DNA of 5,137 nucleotides from Elusimicrobia bacterium CG06_land_8_20_14_3_00_38_11. Its GTDB lineage: Bacteria; Elusimicrobiota; UBA8919. Where the stretch lies: positions 1 through 5,137 of the forward strand of contig PEVQ01000150.1 in NCBI GenBank assembly GCA_002780205.1, in the 5' to 3' direction. Shown here piece by piece: positions 1-3,854 of the stretch; within the stretch, counting starts at the first letter, position 1, and each line of letters starts with the position of its first letter. Both the position numbers and the translations under genes were made by a program. The notes under the pieces are model-generated. The model was not told where the DNA came from, ran no database searches, and saw only the letters and a list, made by a program, of their open reading frames with translations.

Positions 1-179
1 GCAAAATCCCGCCGACTGTAAGAGAGATTGCGAAATATCTCGGACTGTCCACGCGGACCGTAACTTCACATTTGAAAAAATTACGAGAATTAGGAATAAT
101 AACATTTAGAATAGGGAAAAAGCGGCGAGTGTCCCGTGGATTAAAAATTACTACAAATGTTTTACTTTATAGACAATAA
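1..179 (+). CDS. C-terminal part of a LexA-like winged-helix DNA-binding protein (5' end outside window)
   Basis: An open frame enters from the window edge (first full codon at 3) and ends at TAA 177-179, giving 58 visible residues. They hold a helix-turn-helix: PPTVREIAKYLGLS followed by the recognition-helix pattern TRTVTSHLKKLRELGII, then a short basic wing and SRGLKI. The PPTVREI start and the SRG-hydrophobic end resemble the LexA DNA-binding domain (family knowledge). A normal LexA continues with a serine peptidase domain of over 100 residues; here the protein stops about ten residues after the DNA-binding domain, and nothing downstream looks like a broken peptidase domain. It may be a stand-alone DNA-binding protein or the C-terminal HTH of a longer regulator whose N-terminus lies outside the window. 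Gene identity is therefore left open. It precedes parB by 72 bp on the same strand and could regulate it (inference). Confidence 0.7.
   Translation, partial: KIPPTVREIAKYLGLSTRTVTSHLKKLRELGIITFRIGKKRRVSRGLKITTNVLLYRQ
150..174 (+). repeat. 25-bp direct repeat, copy 1 (operator-like)
   Basis: This copy matches 216-240 at 22 of 25 positions. It contains TACAAATGTT at 152-161, a slightly imperfect TACA-NN-TGTA dyad. It lies inside the last codons of the upstream HTH gene, 66 bp before copy 2. Conservation over 25 bp next to a promoter-bearing gap suggests a protein-binding site, but no function can be shown from sequence. Confidence 0.6.
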
Positions 180-187
180 AATCTATC

Positions 188-223
188 TTGCAGAATTGTT
201 TAGAGACGATAAATCACTACAAA
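188..223 (+). promoter_or_regulatory. Weak candidate parB promoter
   Basis: Two overlapping readings are possible. One is TTGCAG (188-193), 16 bp, TAAATC (210-215); the other is TTGTTT (196-201), 16 bp, TACAAA (218-223). Both are poor matches to sigma70 consensus. In either case the operator-like dyad at 218-227 would cover the -10 or the start point, which would suit repression. parB may instead be read through from the upstream gene. Confidence 0.25.
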
Positions 224-240
224 TGTATTACTTTTAAGAC
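216..240 (+). promoter_or_regulatory. 25-bp direct repeat, copy 2, with a BlaI/MecI-like operator core
   Basis: This second copy of the 150-174 element ends immediately before the parB Shine-Dalgarno site (241-246). Its core, TACAAATGTA at 218-227, has perfect TACA/TGTA half-sites, flanked as ACTACA...TGTATT. BlaI/MecI/CopY-family repressors are known to bind TACANNTGTA dyads. The binding protein is unknown; the upstream LexA-like protein is an alternative candidate because it is adjacent. Confidence 0.4.
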
Positions 241-251
241 GGAGGAAATTT

Positions 252-1106
252 ATGAGAAAAGCACTTGGGAAAGGGTTGGAAGCGCTTATACCTGAAATAG
301 GAAACGCCCTTTTAACTCCTGCAATCACCGGTGAAGTAACCGTAAAAATTCCGGTAAAAAAAATCAAGCCCAATAAATATCAGTCAAGAGAAAAATTTGA
401 CGAAACAAAGTTAAAGACCCTCGCCGATTCAATTTTGGAACACGGGCTTGCGCAACCGATAACAGTACGGCCGTCAAACGAAAACGGCACTTACGAACTC
501 GTTATGGGGGAAAGGAGATGGCGGGCATCGATGCTGGCGGGCCTTTCCGAAATTCCCGCAATCATAAAACCGCTTTCGGAAAAAGAATGTTTTGTAATAT
601 CTTTAATTGAAAATTTACAACGCAGCGACTTGAATCCGATTGAAGAGGCGAAGGGTTACAAACGGCTGATGGGCGAGTTCAACTTAACCCAGGAGGACCT
701 TGCAAAAACGCTTGGGAAATCCCGCTCAACGGTCGCGAATATAACCCGGCTGCTTTCTCTTCCTAAAAATATACAGGATGCAATTTCAGAGGGCAAAATA
801 ACCGAAGGGCACGCGCGGGCAATCGCATCAATTGACAGCCCGCTCAAGCAGCGAATGCTTTTAGAAAGGATAATAAACCAGCAACTTACCGTCAGGGATG
901 TTGAAAAAATTTCTAAGAATTCAAAAAAATCAAAATCAAAAAAAGACAGCAACATTATTGCGGTTGAAGAAGAACTCCAGCGGATTTTAGGCACAAAAGT
1001 TGAAATAAAATACCGCGGGGGAAAAGGAAAAATTATCGTCTCGTGCGCATCGCTTAACGACCTGAATAGAATCGTTAACATCCTGCGGCATAAATCAAAA
1101 AAATAG
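252..1106 (+). CDS. parB: ParB chromosome-partitioning protein (Spo0J/ParB family)
   Basis: ParB is a CTP-binding DNA clamp that loads at parS sites near the origin and, with ParA, segregates new origins. The 284 residues show the full family layout. The N-terminal tail LGKGLEALIP (5-14) is the usual ParA-contact region. The CTPase/ParB domain covers about 31-135 with NKYQSR (41-46), HGLAQPI (64-70), GERRWRA (86-92) and ENLQRSDLNPIEEA (120-133). The parS-reading helix-turn-helix is about 145-168 (LTQEDLAKTLGKSRSTVANI). A lysine/serine-rich linker spans about 224-241, and a C-terminal dimerisation domain follows from about 244. Length and motifs are ordinary. The ATG at 252 follows GGAGGA (241-246) by 5 nt. 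No parA is visible: the gene directly upstream is a DNA-binding protein, so parA must lie elsewhere or further left. No parS-like 16-mer (TGTTTCACGTGAAACA) was seen in the window. Confidence 0.97.
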   Translation: MRKALGKGLEALIPEIGNALLTPAITGEVTVKIPVKKIKPNKYQSREKFDETKLKTLADSILEHGLAQPITVRPSNENGTYELVMGERRWRASMLAGLSEIPAIIKPLSEKECFVISLIENLQRSDLNPIEEAKGYKRLMGEFNLTQEDLAKTLGKSRSTVANITRLLSLPKNIQDAISEGKITEGHARAIASIDSPLKQRMLLERIINQQLTVRDVEKISKNSKKSKSKKDSNIIAVEEELQRILGTKVEIKYRGGKGKIIVSCASLNDLNRIVNILRHKSKK

Positions 1107-1140
1107 TTAAAACCGAAATCAAAAAAGGAGGGCTGACAAA

Positions 1141-1287
1141 ATGGCGGAAGGCAGATGTATGAAGTGCAAGAAGCAGGTGGAGATTAAGGACGCAAAGGAA
1201 ATTGAGATGAAGGGCGGAAGAAGAGCGCTGCAGGGCGTGTGTCCTGAATGCGGTACGAAAGTTTTTAGAATTTTAGGCAAAAAATGA
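1141..1287 (+). CDS. Small zinc-ribbon protein, DUF5679-like, 48 aa
   Basis: This short gene encodes 48 residues, starting MAEGRCMKCKKQVEIKD and ending FRILGKK. Two knuckles, C6-M-K-C9 and C34-P-E-C37, 24 residues apart, form a classic four-cysteine zinc ribbon. The layout (CxxCkkkveikda...GVCPECGTKvfRi) is what I recall for the DUF5679 family, small proteins of unknown function common in uncultivated bacteria. A strong RBS, GGAGGG at 1127-1132, lies 8 nt before the ATG. The gene starts 34 bp after parB, with no terminator between, so it is probably in the parB transcript. Its TGA stop forms the base of the downstream terminator stem. Protein or nucleic-acid binding is plausible for a zinc ribbon, but no function should be assumed. 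Confidence 0.85.
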   Translation: MAEGRCMKCKKQVEIKDAKEIEMKGGRRALQGVCPECGTKVFRILGKK

Positions 1288-1340
1288 GGTTGTTGATTTC
1301 AACAACCTCACCCTGAATTTAATTCAGGGTCTCAATTTTT
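1279..1340. terminator. Two-hairpin bidirectional terminator between the zinc-ribbon gene and ndk
   Basis: Hairpin 1 pairs TGAGGTTGTTG (1285-1295) with CAACAACCTCA (1300-1310), an 11-bp stem with a 4-nt loop. Its left side begins with the stop codon of the zinc-ribbon gene and is preceded by A6 (1279-1284), which is a U-run for leftward transcripts. Hairpin 2 pairs CCCTGAA (1311-1317) with TTCAGGG (1323-1329), closed by an AT-rich loop, and is followed by T5 (1336-1340) for rightward transcripts. The ndk stop codon (1339-1341) overlaps the T-run. The pair therefore serves both convergent genes. Confidence 0.8.
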
Positions 1341-1842
1341 ACGCCCATTCTTTAACTTTTAATTTTTCTATTACGACTTCCTTGGTAGGATAAATCTCGT
1401 GAACGATTTCGGAGGGTTGAAACCATAATTTTATTTCCCGCTCGGCTTCGTCGTCGGTGCCGGAAACATGCAGAACATTTTCATAAACGCCTTTTGTGGT
1501 AATTCTTCCGTAGGCGCCGCGGATAGTGGTCGGTTCGGCATCCTCGGGATTTGTAGCGCCGGAGATTTTTCTTAATTTTTCAATCGCATTTTCTCCCTGA
1601 TACAAAAGCACCAGCACCCTTTTTACTTTATGTATTTCACCGCAGAGATACTGGACTATTTCCTCAAAAAACGGTTTTGATTTCATGTGGGCATAATGTT
1701 TTTCTACAAGTTCTCTGGTCGGTTTCACAACCTTCGCTCCGATAATTTCAAGTTTCGCCTCGGAAAGTTTTAGCAGAATACTTCCCGTTAAAGATTTTTT
1801 CAGTCCGTCCGGTTTAATAATAACAAGCGCTTGCTGTTTCAT
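1339..1842 (-). CDS. ndk: Nucleoside diphosphate kinase
   Basis: Ndk transfers the gamma phosphate of ATP to other (d)NDPs through a phosphohistidine, balancing (d)NTP pools in the cytoplasm. Starting at the ATG 1842-1840 the protein has 167 residues. Catalytic positions known from the family are all present: K10 in IIKPDGL, Y50 in HYAHMKSKPFF, R91 and T97 in LRKISGATNP, R108 in TTIRGAYG, N122, and the phospho-acceptor H125. The usual HGSDS around the histidine is HVSGT here, followed by the normal AEREIKLWF. The C-terminus runs past the classic end by a short tail. The frame stays open upstream to an ATG at 1911, giving 23 extra residues, but that stretch contains the -35 and -10 elements and does not resemble the family, so M24 is taken as the start. 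There is no Shine-Dalgarno site before it. It is convergent with the parB unit and divergent from dnaA. Confidence 0.95.
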   Translation of the reverse strand: MKQQALVIIKPDGLKKSLTGSILLKLSEAKLEIIGAKVVKPTRELVEKHYAHMKSKPFFEEIVQYLCGEIHKVKRVLVLLYQGENAIEKLRKISGATNPEDAEPTTIRGAYGRITTKGVYENVLHVSGTDDEAEREIKLWFQPSEIVHEIYPTKEVVIEKLKVKEWA

Positions 1843-1849
1843 AAAAGCA

Positions 1850-1877
1850 ATTATACAAAAATAAAATAATTTGTCAA
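1850..1877 (-). promoter_or_regulatory. ndk promoter, sigma70 type, probably giving a leaderless mRNA
   Basis: On the minus strand TTGACA (1877-1872), a 16-bp spacer and TATAAT (1855-1850) match both consensus hexamers exactly. Only 7 nt (TGCTTTT) separate the -10 from the ATG at 1842, so transcription should begin at or within a base or two of the start codon. No room remains for a ribosome binding site. Confidence 0.8.
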
Positions 1878-1899
1878 GTAAAAAAAGAATTTGTGAAAT

Positions 1900-1917
1900 G
1901 GCGGGTTTCAACCCGCC
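1900..1917. repeat. GC-rich palindrome GGCGGGTT/AACCCGCC
   Basis: GGCGGGT (1900-1906) pairs with ACCCGCC (1911-1917) around a TTCA loop; the inner T/A pair would extend the symmetry to 8 bp. It stands out as GC-rich in an AT-rich gap. It lies upstream of the ndk -35 and is not followed by a T-run in the rightward direction, so it is not an obvious terminator. Leftward it is followed by an AT-rich tract that includes a T7 run. Confidence 0.65.
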
Positions 1918-1950
1918 GCCAATGGAACAAATTCAAACCAATAATGTAGT

Positions 1951-1968
1951 CCCCGAATTTATTCGGGG
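1951..1968. repeat. Palindrome CCCCGAAT/ATTCGGGG
   Basis: CCCCGAAT (1951-1958), two T, then ATTCGGGG (1961-1968) is a perfect 8-bp inverted repeat. Its design closely resembles the second terminator hairpin at 1311-1329 (CCCTGAATT, one T, AATTCAGGG), suggesting both belong to one dispersed intergenic repeat type. There is no T-run directly after it. Confidence 0.65.
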
Positions 1969-1982
1969 GCGAGCGAAGCAAA

Positions 1983-2013
1983 TGAAAAAATAATTTTCTG
2001 AAAAAATATTTTC
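1983..2013 (+). promoter_or_regulatory. Tandem A-tract repeat, UP-element-like, upstream of the dnaA promoter
   Basis: TGAAAAAATAATTTTC (1983-1998) is directly followed by TGAAAAAATATTTTC (1999-2013), differing by one A. The second copy ends one base before the -35 hexamer. A-tract/T-tract DNA at this position is the known character of UP elements bound by the RNA polymerase alpha C-terminal domain. The repeat is plain; the function is inferred. Confidence 0.55.
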
Positions 2014-2014
2014 C

Positions 2015-2043
2015 TTGACTTCCTAATAAACATTTTGTATAAT
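2015..2043 (+). promoter_or_regulatory. dnaA promoter, sigma70 type
   Basis: TTGACT (2015-2020), a 17-bp spacer and TATAAT (2038-2043) are near-perfect consensus. The expected start near 2050 gives a leader of about 120 nt before the dnaA ATG, and the DnaA boxes lie inside that leader, suiting autoregulation by DnaA. The sequence around the -10 (TTTTGTATAAT) is identical to that of the ndk promoter. Confidence 0.8.
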
Positions 2044-2108
2044 GTAAAAATGATGGGAAAACCTGATAAAATATGGTAAAATCAGATAGTTAAAAATAAC
2101 AGAAAAAG

Positions 2109-2151
2109 TTATAACAGAGTTATCCCCAATTGTGTATAACTCTGTGTATAA
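2109..2151. other. Inverted DnaA-box array upstream of dnaA (oriC element)
   Basis: Two perfect DnaA boxes, TTATACACA on the minus strand, lie at 2131-2139 and 2143-2151, 12 bp apart. On the plus strand TTATCCCCA (2120-2128) is one base from consensus TTATNCACA, and TTATAACAG (2109-2117) aligns with a fourth box if one C is deleted. The arms mirror each other around 2129-2130. CAGAGTTAT (2115-2123) and ATAACTCTG (2136-2144) are exact inverted repeats, extended by TTATA (2109-2113) and TATAA (2147-2151). This is most likely the DnaA-binding part of the origin and a dnaA autoregulatory site. Confidence 0.8.
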
Positions 2152-2172
2152 GTTTTTTAATCAGGATATAAA

Positions 2173-3531
2173 ATGAATAAAACTCCGCAAGAATTGTGGG
2201 AAAAAACGCTTGAAGTTATTCAAAAAATAATTCCTGAAAATTCTTTTGAACTGTGGATAAAATCCGCAAAAGCAGTTTCAATTTCAGAAAATAAATTCAT
2301 AATTGAAGTGCCGAATAAATTTTTTATTGATTGGTTCAAAGAAAATATTCAGGAAAAAATAGAAAAAGAAATTTCGGGGCTGCTCGGTACTGCGATGATA
2401 CTTGATTATATTGTAACAGATAATTTGGACAATATCTTAAAACGGGCGGAACAAATAATCGAGCCGATACCTGTTGCAGCAGAAGAATCTGTTTTTCTTG
2501 AAAACCAGTTTAATCCGAAATATACTTTTGAAAAATTTATCGTAGGAAATTCCAATCGTCTTGCGCAGGCGGCGGCGCTGGCAGTAGCGGAAAATCCCGG
2601 CAAAGCATATAATCCTCTTTTTATTTATGCAAAAGTGGGCTTAGGAAAAACGCATCTCTTCCATGCAATAGGACAAAAGATGAAGCAAAAATATCCGACG
2701 GCAAAAATACTTTATATCACCTGCGAAAAATTTGCCAACGAAATGATTGATTCAATGCAGAAAGGCCGGATGCCTCAATTTCACCACAAATACCGTTCGC
2801 TTGACGCACTTCTTATTGACGATATTCAGTTTTTAGGACGGGGCGAGCAGATACAGGAGGTATTTCACCATACTTTTAATTCATTATATGACGCCGGAAA
2901 ACAGATTGTTTTGTGCGCCGACTCCGCACCTAAAGAAATAATAACCCTGCAGGACCGACTCAAAAGCAGGTTTGAGTGGGGGTTGGTCGCGGATATTGAG
3001 CCGCCGGATTTGGAAACAAGGATTGCCATACTAAAAAGCAAAATCATTGACGAAAGAATTCATGTTCCTGAGGATGTTATACTTTTCATCGCATCACAGA
3101 TAAAAGAAAATATAAGGTCGCTTGAAGGAGCGCTGATAAAAATAGTGGCGCACGCATCACTGACAGGAAGCCAGATTACGGTTGACAGGGCACATGAAAT
3201 TTTCAAAGATATAGTAAAACCGGAAACCGTGGAATTTCCGGTTACAATAGAGCGCATACAAAAAATCATAGCAAGAAATTACCATCTTGACATAAAGGAC
3301 TTAAAAAGCAAAAAAAGAACGGATGCCATTGCCCACCCGAGACAGATTGCTATGTATCTGGCAAGAAAATTTACGGAACTATCCACTACCGACATCGGCG
3401 AGGAATTCGGCGGCAGAGACCATACTACGGTTCTTTATTCGTTTGATAAAATAGAAAAAACGATGACAAAAGACGCATATTTCGCGGCACAGATTAATAA
3501 AATAATTCAGGAAATAAAATCAGGAAAATAA
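2173..3531 (+). CDS. dnaA: Chromosomal replication initiator protein DnaA
   Basis: DnaA is an AAA+ ATPase that binds DnaA boxes, melts the origin and recruits the helicase. The 452 residues, normal for the family, comprise domain I (about 1-80, starting PQELWEKTLEVIQ), a short linker, the AAA+ domain III (about 112-335) and the DNA-binding domain IV (about 355-452). Visible motifs are the P-loop at 153-160, Walker B LLIDD ending at D216-D217, the arginine-finger box RLKSRF with R266, sensor 2 NIRSLEGAL with R315, and the signature GGRDHTTVL (413-421) that reads the DnaA box. The P-loop is odd: AKVGLGKT replaces the usual GGxGLGKT, so its first glycine is alanine, although K159 and T160 are intact. 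The sensor 1 region reads LCADSAPKEI. The start at 2173 follows AGGA (2163-2166) by 6 nt and gives the expected N-terminus. The promoter is at 2015-2043. Confidence 0.98.
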   Translation: MNKTPQELWEKTLEVIQKIIPENSFELWIKSAKAVSISENKFIIEVPNKFFIDWFKENIQEKIEKEISGLLGTAMILDYIVTDNLDNILKRAEQIIEPIPVAAEESVFLENQFNPKYTFEKFIVGNSNRLAQAAALAVAENPGKAYNPLFIYAKVGLGKTHLFHAIGQKMKQKYPTAKILYITCEKFANEMIDSMQKGRMPQFHHKYRSLDALLIDDIQFLGRGEQIQEVFHHTFNSLYDAGKQIVLCADSAPKEIITLQDRLKSRFEWGLVADIEPPDLETRIAILKSKIIDERIHVPEDVILFIASQIKENIRSLEGALIKIVAHASLTGSQITVDRAHEIFKDIVKPETVEFPVTIERIQKIIARNYHLDIKDLKSKKRTDAIAHPRQIAMYLARKFTELSTTDIGEEFGGRDHTTVLYSFDKIEKTMTKDAYFAAQINKIIQEIKSGK

Positions 3532-3538
3532 AAAATCA

Positions 3539-3601
3539 AGCCACAGAAGGACACAGAACTTCACTGAATTTTTCTGTGTACTTCTGTGATATTCTGTGGC
3601 T
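3539..3601. repeat. CACAGAAG-type inverted repeat after dnaA, possible terminator
   Basis: The 17 bases 3542-3558 (CACAGAAGGACACAGAA) pair with 3572-3588 at 16 of 17 positions around a 13-nt loop. Alternatively, the outer arms AGCCACAGAA (3539-3548) and TTCTGTGGCT (3592-3601) pair perfectly over 10 bp. CCACAGA.ACACAGA motifs are familiar as dispersed intergenic repeats in many environmental genomes (recollection, not searched). Placed 7 bp after dnaA it could stop or stabilise the dnaA mRNA, but only a broken T-run (GTTTTCTT, 3607-3614) follows. Confidence 0.6.
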
Positions 3602-3673
3602 ATGTAGTTTTCTTGTTAATAATTTTTTATAACGGTTGATAAGTGCGGGAAAAAAATAAAAAATTTGGCAGTG

Positions 3674-3725
3674 TTAATAAAATCGGACGGTTATCAACAT
3701 CATAATTAACATTAATAAAGTCGGA
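3674..3725 (+). repeat. 14-bp direct repeat pair TTAATAAARTCGGA
   Basis: TTAATAAAATCGGA (3674-3687) recurs as TTAATAAAGTCGGA (3712-3725), 13 of 14 identical and 38 bp apart. A shorter relative, TTAATAA, lies at 3616-3622. The position inside a candidate origin makes an iteron-like or initiator-linked role possible; sequence alone does not show it. Confidence 0.5.
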
Positions 3726-3814
3726 AATATAAGAGTTCACTGAGCAGAAAAAAATAAAAAAATAAATAACTAACATATCCACAACTATGATGATGATTAT
3801 GTTTACATATTTAA

Positions 3815-3820
3815 TATAAT
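3815..3820 (+). promoter_or_regulatory. Candidate -10 element for dnaN
   Basis: A perfect TATAAT lies 34 bp before the dnaN ATG, leaving room for a short leader with the RBS. The matching -35 zone (about 3792-3797, GATGAT) is poor, so this is a weak or activator-dependent promoter, or a chance match in AT-rich DNA. Confidence 0.35.
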
Positions 3821-3854
3821 AACAAAGACCAAAAAAAGGGGAATAGGGGGACAA

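Larger units (their letters stand above)
1843..2172. other. 330-bp ndk-dnaA divergent intergenic region (probable part of oriC)
   Basis: This gene-free stretch holds, left to right: the ndk promoter, two short GC-rich palindromes (1900-1917 and 1951-1968), a tandem A-tract repeat (1983-2013), the dnaA promoter (2015-2043), and an inverted DnaA-box array (2109-2151) ending 21 bp before the dnaA ATG. Origins adjoining dnaA are standard in bacteria, and this arrangement supports that reading. No protein-coding gene is supported inside it. Confidence 0.7.
3532..3854. other. 323-bp dnaA-dnaN intergenic region (possible second oriC half with unwinding tract)
   Basis: No gene is supported here. The first 70 bp hold a CACAG-type inverted repeat (3539-3601). 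After it come three TTATNAACA motifs, each one base from the DnaA-box consensus: minus strand 3614-3622 and 3672-3680, plus strand 3691-3699. ATATCCACA (3775-3783) is also one base off. Direct repeats lie at 3674-3687 and 3712-3725. From about 3740 the DNA is extremely A/T-rich with purine-rich runs, a candidate unwinding element. A bipartite origin flanking dnaA is known in several bacteria; here it is an inference, since AT-rich DNA produces near-boxes by chance. Confidence 0.45.

Noticed and set aside
656..1081. 141-residue open frame on the minus strand
   Set aside because: It is antisense to parB, has no recognisable motif and no RBS; it is a shadow of parB codon use. Similar minus-strand frames inside dnaA and dnaN were rejected for the same reason.
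1720..1740. GGTTTCACAACC, resembling part of a parS site
   Set aside because: Only the TTTCAC half matches TGTTTCACGTGAAACA; the other half is wrong and it lies inside ndk coding sequence.
1843..1911. 23-residue N-terminal extension of ndk
   Set aside because: The stretch contains the ndk -35 and -10 hexamers and a palindrome, has no RBS, and does not resemble Ndk N-termini.
3775..3803. DnaA-trio-like array after ATATCCACA
   Set aside because: The triplets read mostly TGA on the box strand rather than the CTA/TTA expected for DnaA-trios; only a loose resemblance, so not listed as a feature.
3627..3854. 75-residue minus-strand frame in the dnaA-dnaN gap
   Set aside because: The translation is low-complexity, Ile/Phe/Tyr-rich, as expected from AT-rich DNA, with no motif or convincing RBS.
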